A DNA stretch of 33,799 nucleotides, taken from positions 1 through 33,799 of the forward strand of contig JAAYZQ010000261.1 of assembly GCA_012514775.1 (NCBI GenBank), in the 5' to 3' direction. The stretch is from Anaerolineaceae bacterium. GTDB lineage: Bacteria > Chloroflexota > Anaerolineae > JAAYZQ01. Made by a program: the position numbers and the translations under genes. The notes below the pieces were generated by a model that saw nothing but the letters and a program-made list of their open reading frames with translations, was not told the DNA's origin and made no database searches. Below, piece by piece: positions 7,680-15,179 of this stretch. Numbering within the stretch: the stretch's first letter is position 1; each line of letters starts with the position of its first letter.

Positions 7680-9056
7680 TCACGGCACGCGACCGATCCT
7701 GATCCCAACCAGGTTGCCCGCCACCGTCCCGACCTTTTGCTTCACGTGGAACGACAGCGTCCCGTCCAGAACCTCGGCGTCGATGCCAACGACCTCACCG
7801 GTCTCGGCAATGGTATCGATGGTCTGCTGGATCGTGGTCCGCATCTGCCGGGCCGTCTCTGTATCGCGGGCGGCCAGCTCGGGCAGAATGGTTCCACCGG
7901 GCAGGCGGCTGTAGAGAACCGGCACGCCCCACTCGAGATTGACCGCCTCGTCGGGCCCGGCTCCTGTCTCCCGGAGCATTGCCAGCCGGCCGAGGGTCAT
8001 GGCTTCGTCGAGGGAGAGCCCGGCGGCCAACGCGCCATAGAAGGACTGGCTGAAGCGGACGGCCATAGTATCGATGACTTCGTACTGCATGGTGACCGCA
8101 GCCGGGATTCCCCGGGCGGCCAGAGCACCGGCCACGCTGTCCCATGGATACCGTTCGCTGCGCAGGCCAGAGTAGCAGGCGCCCAAGACCGCCAGCCGTA
8201 CGGCAGCCTGCTGCAGGAGCCTGGCCAGATCATCGGCCCGCACCTCGGCCTGGCTGTTCGCTGCCTTGTCACCGACGAAAAAGAGGACACCCTCCTCGCG
8301 CATTGCGTCCCGGCTGAAGGGGTCCGCCGTGGCCCTGGCGGTGCCGTGGCCGATAAAGTGAAAGATGGTGGCCGAGCCCACCCCGCGCAGGACGTCGGCC
8401 ACCTCCAGGGGCGTGGCGCCCATGAGCACCGGCTCGGGGCTGACGCGCACCCCCTCCACGTTCAGGCCCTCCAGGGCATCGCGGATGATCTGCACCTCTC
8501 GCTCCAACTGCAGGGGCAGTTGCTCCCTGGGAGAGGCAGCAGCCACGACCATGGGCAGCCGGGCGGGGACAGCGCCCGGGGCAGAGCCGGGCAGCACCGG
8601 ATGGGCGAACGGCAAGGGCTCGTGGCGCACGATGGACACCCGCGGCTCCAGGGCCAGGAACCCCCGCAACGACGGGGGCCCGCCGAGGGGATCAAAGTAG
8701 GCATACTCCCAGGGCCAGCGCTTCAGTTCGTGACCGGCGATGATGAGCCGCAGCCGCACGCCCCCTTCGTTCCCTGCCCGTTTGAGCGCCTCTTCGAAGA
8801 GCTTGCGGACCTCCCCCTCGGGCAGCAGCCAGTTGGCCAGGCCCTGGCCCAGGGCCACGATCTGCCGCCAGGTGACGCTCTTGGCCGCCAGGAAGGGGAG
8901 CAGGTCGGCCGGGGGTCCATCGCCGGCCGGCACGGTAATGGGCATCATCGACTCGCCCACCTCGGGCGTCGGAAGCAGGGCCACCTGGCAGCCACCCTGC
9001 CCATTGGGAGCCGGCGCAAGGTAGAGCTTGAAGTCGATGTATTCTCGAGGCTTCAT
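7680..9056 (-). CDS. CHAT-domain (caspase-fold) protein
   Basis: The protein has 458 residues. The ATG at 9056 is preceded by AAAGGGGG with a 7-nt gap; the open frame extends upstream but has no start signal there. The C-terminal half contains a CHAT domain, a clan CD cysteine-peptidase fold: predicted catalytic H237 in FHFIGHGTA and C294 in LAVLGACYSGL, both intact. The N-terminal ~130 residues include a segment around WPWEYAYFDPLGG seen before CHAT domains in many bacteria. After the protease domain a 70-residue tail (from about 388) has a short helix and a glycine/valine-rich beta-like segment with GEVVGIDAEV and GTVAGNLVGIRIG; I do not recognise it. CHAT proteins often act in conflict or programmed-death pathways, processing partner proteins when triggered. 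No STAND ATPase or substrate is fused here. A metacaspase lies 4 kb upstream. Confidence 0.9.
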   Translation of the reverse strand: MKPREYIDFKLYLAPAPNGQGGCQVALLPTPEVGESMMPITVPAGDGPPADLLPFLAAKSVTWRQIVALGQGLANWLLPEGEVRKLFEEALKRAGNEGGVRLRLIIAGHELKRWPWEYAYFDPLGGPPSLRGFLALEPRVSIVRHEPLPFAHPVLPGSAPGAVPARLPMVVAAASPREQLPLQLEREVQIIRDALEGLNVEGVRVSPEPVLMGATPLEVADVLRGVGSATIFHFIGHGTARATADPFSRDAMREEGVLFFVGDKAANSQAEVRADDLARLLQQAAVRLAVLGACYSGLRSERYPWDSVAGALAARGIPAAVTMQYEVIDTMAVRFSQSFYGALAAGLSLDEAMTLGRLAMLRETGAGPDEAVNLEWGVPVLYSRLPGGTILPELAARDTETARQMRTTIQQTIDTIAETGEVVGIDAEVLDGTLSFHVKQKVGTVAGNLVGIRIGRVP

Positions 9057-9077
9057 GGCACATCCCCCTTTGTGCTG

Positions 9078-9106
9078 ATTATAACATGCCCGAACCGGCC
9101 GGTCAA
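9078..9106 (-). promoter_or_regulatory. sigma70 promoter for the CHAT gene
   Basis: On the minus strand, TTGACC (9106-9101) and TATAAT (9083-9078) are 17 nt apart, only about 21 nt from the ATG at 9056. The CHAT gene is therefore likely transcribed independently of the dehydrogenase that ends at 9130. Confidence 0.78.
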
Positions 9107-9129
9107 CAGGCACGGAACCTGCCCTGGCG

Positions 9130-10191
9130 CTACGCGATGCGGTACAATAGGGGGCGCCCCTCGAGGAGGCGCAGGATATTCTCATAATCCTGCCGCCGGT
9201 CGGTCCGCCAGGCGTTGTCTTTCCAGCCGCCGGCCGCCACGTGGGGCGTGAGAAGCACGTTTGTCTGCGGATCGCGGGCCAGGGGAAGCAGGGGATTGTC
9301 GGGACGAATCGGCTCCCACTCGAAGGTGTCGAGGGCGGCGCCCGCCAGGTGGCCGTCGCGCAGCGCCGCGGCCAGGGCCCCTTCGTCGACGACGCTGCCA
9401 CTGCCGGCGCTGACGAAAAAGGCGCCGGGCTTCATGCCGGCCAGGAACCGGGCATTGATGAGCCCATCGGTCCCGGCCGAGTAGGGTAGCAGGTTGCACA
9501 GGAAGTCGCTTTCAGGCACGATCTGCTCCAGCGAGGCATACGAGATCCGCAGCTCTTCCTCGGCACCGGGCGGCAGGGGGCGCCGCTTGTGGTAGAGGAT
9601 CCGCGCCGGAGCCAGGCCGCCCACGCGGCGGGCAAGCTCGGCGCCGATCTCGCCAAAGCCCAGGATGCCCACCGTGCTCTCGTACACCGCCTCGATGCCC
9701 TGGCGCAACGACCAGTCGTAGGCAAAGGTGTCCTCGTCAGTACGCTGCGCCGGCAGGCCCCAGTCCCCCGCCTCATTGGCCACGGCGGCCAGCTCCTTCA
9801 GTCGCCGGGCCAGGGCCAGCATCTGCAACAGCACGTGCTCGGCAACCATGATGGCCGGCCGCACGGGCCATGCCGAGACGGCGACGCCCGCTACCCGGGC
9901 CGCCACCACGTCGATGTCGTACGTAAGAGAGCCGAGGCGCTGGATCAGGCGCAGCCTGGTCCCCACCGCCATCATCCCGGCGTCCACCGCTCCCGATCGC
10001 TCGCTGATCAAGAACTCGACCCCGGGCAAAAGGCGCAGCAACTCCTCCCGGGAGGGCCGGCGAACCATGATGACGTCCAGTTCGGGTGGCGCGGCCTCCA
10101 GGGCAGCAGCCTGGTGTCGCTGGCCGCGGTCGGTGACAAAGAGCACGCGGTGTTTGCGCTGGCTGGCGTTCACGTTGCCGATTCCCTCCAT
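9130..10191 (-). CDS. D-2-hydroxyacid dehydrogenase homologue lacking the catalytic arginine
   Basis: The protein has 353 residues, in the usual length range. Nucleotide binding is intact (VGILGFGEIG, about residues 174-183), as are the later active-site residues: E293 in LDTFEWEP and H317 in LLTPHVAAGG. The segment that normally reads N-x-x-R-G is here SAGSGSVVDE, putting Ser264 (codon AGT, 9400-9402) where the substrate-binding catalytic Arg should be. Normal 2-hydroxyacid/2-ketoacid reduction is therefore doubtful; the protein may bind NAD and a different ligand. Start choice is uncertain: the ATG at 10191 has no good upstream site, whereas a GTG at 10173 lies 10 nt after GGAGGG. An intrinsic terminator lies just upstream at 10254-10280, and no promoter is seen between it and the gene. 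Confidence 0.9.
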   Translation of the reverse strand: MEGIGNVNASQRKHRVLFVTDRGQRHQAAALEAAPPELDVIMVRRPSREELLRLLPGVEFLISERSGAVDAGMMAVGTRLRLIQRLGSLTYDIDVVAARVAGVAVSAWPVRPAIMVAEHVLLQMLALARRLKELAAVANEAGDWGLPAQRTDEDTFAYDWSLRQGIEAVYESTVGILGFGEIGAELARRVGGLAPARILYHKRRPLPPGAEEELRISYASLEQIVPESDFLCNLLPYSAGTDGLINARFLAGMKPGAFFVSAGSGSVVDEGALAAALRDGHLAGAALDTFEWEPIRPDNPLLPLARDPQTNVLLTPHVAAGGWKDNAWRTDRRQDYENILRLLEGRPLLYRIA

Positions 10192-10526
10192 TGCTGATCC
10201 TGCAGCTTGCCGCCCCGGCAGGGCAAAGAAGCGGACGGCCGCACCAGAAAAAAGTGCCAGGCATACGAGATGCCTGGCACTAGATCGTTCGCCAGCCCTG
10301 CTACTACGAGGCTTCTATGCGCTGGCTTGTGCCAGCAAAAGCTCGACGATGGTTCGTTGTGCTGGCAGAGTCCCGCCCCTCGCTGTGATGGACCTGTATC
10401 GACGGGGCGGGTGCCGGCCACACCTGCGACAAAGCTACGTTGGTGGCCGGCGAGCCGGCCATGGCGGCAATGGAGCTACGTTCAAGGCTGCAACGGGACT
10501 GCTTGGGCCGGCCAGTGTGTGCCCCT
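10192..10526. other. Non-coding stretch with stem-loops (335 bases)
   Basis: Besides the terminator at 10254-10280, the minus strand carries a small hairpin GCTGGC-ACAA-GCCAGC (10336-10321), another GCCAGC (10366-10361), and GCCGGC repeats near 10448-10462. CTGGCAC at 10335-10329 can also pair with the 5' arm of the terminator (GTGCCAG, 10280-10274), giving a possible antiterminator. No open frame here has a ribosome-binding site, and I find no clear promoter for the dehydrogenase. Confidence 0.5.
10254..10280 (-). terminator. Intrinsic terminator or attenuator upstream of the dehydrogenase gene
   Basis: A perfect 11-bp stem (GTGCCAGGCAT / ATGCCTGGCAC) with a 5-nt loop is followed on the minus strand by six Ts (complement of A10248-A10253). 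It is the cleanest rho-independent terminator in the window. It ends transcripts coming from the gene at 10527-10925, or acts as a leader attenuator, because it sits 63 bases before the dehydrogenase ATG. Confidence 0.85.
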
Positions 10527-10925
10527 CTAGAGCAAGGGCAGGAGCAGCATGACCACGATCAGGGCAATGTCGACGAGGACTATGATGCCCACAGTCAGCC
10601 AGAGGCCCGAGCTGCTGCCCACACGTTCGGGGCGATTGTAAGGGTCGACTCGTTCGTCGACTCGCTCGGAACGATTGAGCGGGTCCACTCGATCTTGTAC
10701 GCGATCGCCCATCCGATCGACGCGCTCGCCAACTCGCTCGCCAGCGCGCTCTATTCGCTCGCCCGTGCGGTCCACCGTTTCGCGGCCCTCGTCGACGAGG
10801 TCGTCGAGGCGTCCACGGCCAACAACAGGCTCGTCGTGGCGCTCGTCCCTCGGCTCTAGCGTCTCTCTCTCCATGCGTTCCCGACGTTCAGCTTCGCGAC
10901 GCTGCTCTCGGTCATAGTCTGTCAT
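10527..10925 (-). CDS. Small highly charged tail-anchored membrane protein
   Basis: The protein has 132 residues from the ATG at 10925, chosen because GGGAG lies about 8 nt upstream; the frame continues to 10979 without a start signal. Residues 1-100 are almost wholly charged and hydrophilic, with degenerate repeats of a short unit (DRTGERIERAGERVGERVDRM..., then NRSERVDERVDPYNRPERVG) that predict a long amphipathic helix or coiled coil. The C-terminus is a single hydrophobic segment, GLWLTVGIIVLVDIALIVVM, ending in LLLPLL, so the protein should be anchored by its tail with the charged part in the cytoplasm. I do not recognise a family. It sits between the dehydrogenase homologue and the PHP hydrolase, preceded by an AT-rich promoter region. 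Confidence 0.75.
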   Translation of the reverse strand: MTDYDREQRREAERRERMERETLEPRDERHDEPVVGRGRLDDLVDEGRETVDRTGERIERAGERVGERVDRMGDRVQDRVDPLNRSERVDERVDPYNRPERVGSSSGLWLTVGIIVLVDIALIVVMLLLPLL

Positions 10926-11027
10926 CTCATCACTCCCTTTCTGGTAGACGCGAACAACACCTGTGCCCACGTCGAACAACCAGTCATACTGCTAACAATA
11001 GGGTAACACAGGCTGCGAAGCATGTCT

Positions 11028-11076
11028 ATGTATCCAGATACAGATATCGGATACATTTGGGGATATAGTTCTATAT
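11028..11076. repeat. AT-rich island with two inverted repeats
   Basis: ATGTATCC (11028-11035) and GGATACAT (11049-11056) form an 8-bp perfect inverted repeat with a 13-nt spacer. Immediately after it, ATATAG-TT-CTATAT (11063-11076) is a second palindrome. The segment is far more AT-rich than the window average. It lies upstream of the small membrane protein gene, just past the end of the PHP gene, and is a candidate operator or upstream promoter element. Confidence 0.5.
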
Positions 11077-11098
11077 GGAAATGCCCGGGTTGGAGCCG

Positions 11099-13042
11099 TC
11101 AATCGAACGAGACCTGGATACGCCGGACCTGACCGTCCGCGACCCGCAGCCAGACCGGATTGGTGAAGCAGCAGAAGCCTTGACCCTGGGGGCCGAGGCT
11201 CCGGGCCTGCAACCGGCAGTACCCCTGGCGGCCGTCCAGGTCCAACACAGCCCGGCCGCCGGCCTTGACCACCGTATGGCGCGGCTCTCGTCCTGTCTGG
11301 CCGTGCCAGTAGCTCACGATCTCGACCTCGCGCACGGGTCCAAACTCGCCCGTGGTATGAGATGTGGCCCGCAGTGACACGGGTGCAGGCCTGCGCACCA
11401 ACAACAGGTCCCCCAGGTGCGCGACCCGGCCGTCCTGCTCCAGGCAAAACTCCACGAGGGGTCCGTCGGTGGCCACGCAGGCGCCCTTTTTCAGGGCGGC
11501 CAGGATGCGGGCCACGGGCGGAACCCCGTCCTCCCCGCCTTCCGGCACGTACACAGCCGTTCGAGCGCGGCCCAGTGCATTGTCGTTGACCTCGAAACGG
11601 CGATAGTCCCACGCCCAGCCCACGTGATAGTTAAAGTCGCAGTGGGCGTCGCTGCCGGCGATGAGGACGGGCCGCCACGGTGGCAGCTCCTGGCGTGCAG
11701 GCCAGTTGCGCACCCCCCGCTGCAATTGCGGATCCCATCGTTCCGCGGCCCGTTGCCACAGCTTCTCGATGCGATCCTGGTCCGCCCGGGCCAGGGCGCC
11801 GGAATCGGTCCAGCGTGCAAAGGGATTGGTCGTCATGCCTGCCCTGGCCCGGCTGCGGCCGTTCCAATACTGATAGCCCGTCAAGCGCGGATGGGCCAGG
11901 TCCTTGCGCGACCATCGGGCAGGGGGTACCTGGGCCGCGTCAAAGGGGTGCGCGGCAAAGGCCAGCGCTCCTTCCGGCAGCCGGGACATCACCTCCTCCA
12001 GGGTCAGCACGGTGCCAAAGAGCCTGTCCGGGATGTCGGCACTGTAGCCGCGGCCCACCTCCACGATGACCTCCAATGCCCTGCGGGCCAGGACCATCTC
12101 GGTCGCGTTCGAGTCGGCGGGCAAGAAGGCGCCCTCGATCATGTCCTCCAGAGCGCCCAGGGCCAGCATGTGCAGCGGCCATCCCCCGGAGCCCAGGAGG
12201 GTGATCTCTTCGCCGAGGATCCAGCGCAAGTTCTCGTCCGAGATGGCTGGCGAGGCAACGTCGTCCACCAGGCGGTCCCAACGGCGTCGCCCCCCGTGCC
12301 CGGCGGCTACCTCATCCAGGTCGGCGGAGTGGTCGGTGACGACGAGCCAGTCGAGCCCCACCGCCTGCCCCGCCCGACGCGCCTCCAGGACGGCGCCGCC
12401 AAACTCCTTCAGGTCGTTCGTGTAGGCCGAGTGATAGTGGGTATCGCCGTAGAACCAGTGCCGCGGCCCGCTGCCAGCGGCTGCCCGTCCCTGGGGCAGG
12501 CCCTCCCGGGTCAGCAGCACCTCCAGGTGAATCTCCACGTTAGCGGCCTCGTCGTAGGGGGCAAAACTGCCCAGGAAGAGACCCCGCAGGTGAACTTTCT
12601 GGCCGCGCACGGCTCCCTGCACCCTGGACAGGGGAACCGACGTGCCATGAACCCAGAAGTCCGAGAGGCTGAAACCCTGCTCGTCGACGCCCGGCAGGTC
12701 GGCGGGCAGCAGCACGGCCAGTTTGTGCCAGTTGCCACCGGGCAACAACTGCTCCACGCGCAGCATGTCCAGGCGCCACGGCCCCCGGCCCGGGGGTTGC
12801 AGGTTTGCGTCGCGCACGTGAAAAGAGACCGGGATACTGTCCTGGTCCGGCTCCAGGCGCCAGGGAGCATCGGCCCAGAACTCGGGCTGGTTCTGGAGGT
12901 GCATGGCGCCCGACATCTTGGGCGCGGCGCCCTCGGGCGTCCGGCCCAGCCGCTCGAACTCTTCCCGCGGCAGGCCAAAGATGTTGGCAAAAAAGCGGGC
13001 GACCTGCCCCTTCTCCCCTCCGGTCTTGGTCGTGCGACCCAT
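11099..13042 (-). CDS. PHP-domain metallohydrolase (CehA/McbA-like)
   Basis: The protein has 647 residues. The N-terminal ~190 residues look like a beta-rich accessory domain. The PHP domain follows: metal ligands H202 and H204 in GDTHYHSAY, D237-H238 in VVTDHSADL, E278/E279 in ILGEEIT, H291 in WPLHML, H365 in FAAHPFD and D465/H467 in IAGSDAHCD. All positions expected for a trinuclear metal centre are present, so a phosphoesterase or other hydrolase activity is likely. The substrate is not evident. The C-terminal ~140 residues (beta-rich, after VYVPEGG) are typical of CehA-type proteins. The start ATG at 13042 is preceded by GGGAGG. It follows the metacaspase stop by 79 bases on the same strand and is probably co-transcribed with it. 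Confidence 0.88.
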   Translation of the reverse strand: MGRTTKTGGEKGQVARFFANIFGLPREEFERLGRTPEGAAPKMSGAMHLQNQPEFWADAPWRLEPDQDSIPVSFHVRDANLQPPGRGPWRLDMLRVEQLLPGGNWHKLAVLLPADLPGVDEQGFSLSDFWVHGTSVPLSRVQGAVRGQKVHLRGLFLGSFAPYDEAANVEIHLEVLLTREGLPQGRAAAGSGPRHWFYGDTHYHSAYTNDLKEFGGAVLEARRAGQAVGLDWLVVTDHSADLDEVAAGHGGRRRWDRLVDDVASPAISDENLRWILGEEITLLGSGGWPLHMLALGALEDMIEGAFLPADSNATEMVLARRALEVIVEVGRGYSADIPDRLFGTVLTLEEVMSRLPEGALAFAAHPFDAAQVPPARWSRKDLAHPRLTGYQYWNGRSRARAGMTTNPFARWTDSGALARADQDRIEKLWQRAAERWDPQLQRGVRNWPARQELPPWRPVLIAGSDAHCDFNYHVGWAWDYRRFEVNDNALGRARTAVYVPEGGEDGVPPVARILAALKKGACVATDGPLVEFCLEQDGRVAHLGDLLLVRRPAPVSLRATSHTTGEFGPVREVEIVSYWHGQTGREPRHTVVKAGGRAVLDLDGRQGYCRLQARSLGPQGQGFCCFTNPVWLRVADGQVRRIQVSFD

Positions 13043-13121
13043 GGGACCTCCCTTCGCTCTTTGAACCAGGCGGCGGCGACGACGCCTCGCCCAGGATGAT
13101 ACGCCCCAGCCCTACACAGCC

Positions 13122-13937
13122 TCAGGCAAAGATCTGCCCTTTCTTGTTCCCGGAGCGTCCCTCCAACTGCGGGTGCTGGGGATAGCCGGCCTCTTCGACG
13201 AGAAACGCCAGGCGGCTCTGCAACTGGCGGTAGGTCAGGGCATAGTTGGCCTCGCGAATGGCCTGCAGGGCAAAGTAGGTCATGGCGCCGTGGTACACTC
13301 CCCCGATAAAGGCATCGTAGGAGTATTCCTTGTCGGTGCAGCCGGTCAGCAGCACCTCCTTCATCTTGGACTCGGGATATTTGACCCTGCCCTTGGGCTT
13401 GGCCTTCCAGGGGTTCTCCAGCACCACGCCACGTCGCAGCGACGGGCTCAAGAAGCGCACGCGCCGGTCGTCGGGCGTCCGCAAGCCGGGGAGGATCTCA
13501 CCCACGGCCACCCGGGTGACGGTCCCGGAGAAGCAAGAGTCCGAGATGATGGTCAGGCGCACGCCCTGGGGCAGATCGGCGAACAGCTCTCGCAGCTCGT
13601 CGTCGACCAGCAGGTTGTCGGCGCTGTCGTAGGGGCACAGGGCCTCGTCGTACATCGGCTCGTCGCCCGACGTGTCGGCGATGTAGGTGCCGTGGGACGA
13701 GTTGGTAAAGACGAGGGTGTCTCCCTTGCCCGCGCCCGCCAGCAGCGCCTTGAGGCCGTCCAGCATGTTGGCCTTGGTTGCCTCGGCATCCAACAACAGC
13801 TTTACGTCTGGCTGAACAAAATCATAGTGGGCCACGAGAAGCTCCGCCCACGCCCGGGCGTCGTTGACGCAGCCGTTCAGGTCGCTGCCGTCGTAAGGAT
13901 AATCGTTGATCCCAACACAGAGTGCCTTTTTCGCCAT
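13122..13937 (-). CDS. Metacaspase (peptidase C14 family)
   Basis: The protein has 271 residues, essentially a bare caspase-fold p20/p10 unit without prodomain or repeats. It begins MAKKALCVGINDYPYDG, the standard first strand; catalytic H82 is in FTNSSHGTY and catalytic C135 in IISDSCFSGT, and an acidic pocket segment MYDEALCPYD lies between. Bacterial metacaspases cleave after Arg or Lys, often with calcium dependence. There is no signal peptide, so it should act in the cytoplasm. The ATG at 13937 is preceded by AGGAGG with a 5-nt gap. It is the promoter-proximal gene of a unit that continues into the PHP hydrolase. Confidence 0.93.
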   Translation of the reverse strand: MAKKALCVGINDYPYDGSDLNGCVNDARAWAELLVAHYDFVQPDVKLLLDAEATKANMLDGLKALLAGAGKGDTLVFTNSSHGTYIADTSGDEPMYDEALCPYDSADNLLVDDELRELFADLPQGVRLTIISDSCFSGTVTRVAVGEILPGLRTPDDRRVRFLSPSLRRGVVLENPWKAKPKGRVKYPESKMKEVLLTGCTDKEYSYDAFIGGVYHGAMTYFALQAIREANYALTYRQLQSRLAFLVEEAGYPQHPQLEGRSGNKKGQIFA

Positions 13938-14123
13938 CGGTTCCTCCTGAATGGTCCTGCCCAGACCCGAACGGCCTGGAGCACTAGCGTGGTCGACGCT
14001 CAGCGGTCACACAGAAGTGCGGCGGGCCTGGGCCGCCAGGCACCGGTCCGGCCCGGCGGGGCACAGACGGTTCCCGGCGTCAAGCCCGGGGAATGGTATG
14101 TGCGTGCTGCCCCGCCGCGGGGA

Positions 14124-14152
14124 ATTATAGCAGAGTTGCAGATGGAAGTCAA
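14124..14152 (-). promoter_or_regulatory. sigma70 promoter for the metacaspase-PHP unit
   Basis: On the minus strand, TTGACT (14152-14147) and TATAAT (14129-14124) are 17 nt apart. The start would be near 14117, giving an unusually long leader of about 180 nt before the ATG at 13937. Confidence 0.75.
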
Positions 14153-14203
14153 CAGGTTTTTGAAGCCCTTTGAAGGCGGCCGTGACTTGACGGCCGGCAC
14201 GCT

Positions 14204-14233
14204 TTGACAGGCGGCCTGGTCCTGTGGCACAAT
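14204..14233 (+). promoter_or_regulatory. sigma70 promoter for the mutarotase-like gene
   Basis: TTGACA (14204-14209) and CACAAT (14228-14233) have an 18-nt spacer, followed closely by the ribosome-binding site at 14249 and ATG at 14258, so the leader would be only about 18 nt. Confidence 0.65.
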
Positions 14234-14257
14234 AGACCGAGCCTGCCCGGAGGAAAC

Positions 14258-15175
14258 ATGCTCAAGACAACCAGATTCCTCGGTCTCGACTGCGTGCAAC
14301 TGGAAAACGCCACCCTTTCCTTGCTGGTGACGCGCAGCACAGGCCCTCGCGTGCTCCGCCTACAAATCCGCGGCCGGGAAAGCCTCTTTGCCGAGGTGCC
14401 CGACTTCACCCTCGAGCATCCCGGGGGTGGCCTCTTTCACGTCTGGGGCGGCCACAGGCTGTGGCACGCACCCGAGCTGGCCCGCCGTACCTACCTGCCC
14501 GACGAGGCGCCGTCCGAGATCGAGGAGGTGGAAGGCGGCATGGTGGTCACCCAGCCGGCAGAGCCTGCCACCGGCCTGCAAAAGTCGATGCGCATCACGC
14601 TGCCCGGCGACGAGGCCGCCGTCGTCGTGGACCACGTCCTGACCAACCACGGGTTGTGGCCGGTCAAGACCGCGCCGTGGGCCATCACCCAGCTCAAGCT
14701 TGGGGGGGTGGCCATCCTCCCCCAGGGTGGGGGACCGGCCGGGGCGGGTAGCCTGCTGCCCAACCGTCAACTGGCACTCTGGCCTTACACCGACGTCCGC
14801 AGCCCGCACCTGGTCTGGGGCAACGACCATATCCTGGTGCACGCCACGCTGCGCGGCGGCGCCCTCAAGGTCGGATTTCCCAACCCCCGCGGCTGGCTGG
14901 CCTACCACCTGGGCGAGAGCCTGTACGTCAAGAGGGCGCGCTTTGAAGCGGGCAGGGAGTATTTCGACCTGGGCAGCTCCAGCGAGTGCTACTGCAACGA
15001 CCGCTTTTTGGAGCTGGAGACCCTGGGGCCGGCCGGCATCGTCGAGCCGGAGTGCAGCGTCTGCCACCGGGAGGTGTGGCAGGTATTTGACCGGGTCTCT
15101 TTCACGGCCGAGGAAAGGGCCGTCCAGGCCCTCATCGAGGCCTACGGCCTGGACGAAGAGTCGCCCTTTTTGTAG
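14258..15175 (+). CDS. Mutarotase-like beta-sandwich protein of unknown role
   Basis: The protein has 305 residues from the ATG at 14258, with GGAGG 4 nt upstream; an in-frame upstream GTG/ATG at 14204 falls inside the promoter and is rejected. The sequence is a succession of beta strands without signal peptide or membrane helices. Segments such as STGPRVLRL near the N-terminus, HVWGGHRLWHAPE around residue 70, a central TNHGLWPVKTAPWAITQL and C-terminal EYFDLGSSSECYCNDRFLELETLGP resemble aldose-epimerase/DUF4380-like carbohydrate-binding folds. I place it in the galactose mutarotase-like superfamily by pattern only. It could be a sugar epimerase or a carbohydrate-binding protein. It stands alone on the plus strand and converges on the transketolase genes. 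Confidence 0.8.
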   Translation: MLKTTRFLGLDCVQLENATLSLLVTRSTGPRVLRLQIRGRESLFAEVPDFTLEHPGGGLFHVWGGHRLWHAPELARRTYLPDEAPSEIEEVEGGMVVTQPAEPATGLQKSMRITLPGDEAAVVVDHVLTNHGLWPVKTAPWAITQLKLGGVAILPQGGGPAGAGSLLPNRQLALWPYTDVRSPHLVWGNDHILVHATLRGGALKVGFPNPRGWLAYHLGESLYVKRARFEAGREYFDLGSSSECYCNDRFLELETLGPAGIVEPECSVCHREVWQVFDRVSFTAEERAVQALIEAYGLDEESPFL

Positions 15176-15179
15176 CTCG

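Larger units (their letters stand above)
13938..14257. other. Divergent intergenic region (320 bases)
   Basis: It separates the metacaspase (minus) from the mutarotase-like gene (plus) and contains the two divergent promoters at 14124-14152 and 14204-14233, whose -35 boxes are 51 bases apart. The GC-rich 180-nt metacaspase leader (13938-14117) has scattered short complementary GC segments but no riboswitch class I recognise. Confidence 0.6.

Noticed and set aside
10321..10336. GCTGGC-TTGT-GCCAGC hairpin as a plus-strand terminator
   Set aside because: It is short and followed by As on the plus strand, and no plus-strand gene precedes it. It is considered only as part of the possible attenuator.
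11417..13099. Long plus-strand open frame opposite the PHP hydrolase
   Set aside because: The minus strand carries every PHP metal ligand; the plus frame is a GC-rich shadow.
13899..13909. GATAATCG-like sequence resembling the GntR operator, inside the metacaspase gene
   Set aside because: It encodes the conserved NDYPYDGSD segment, lacks the second half-site and is not near a promoter of the regulon.
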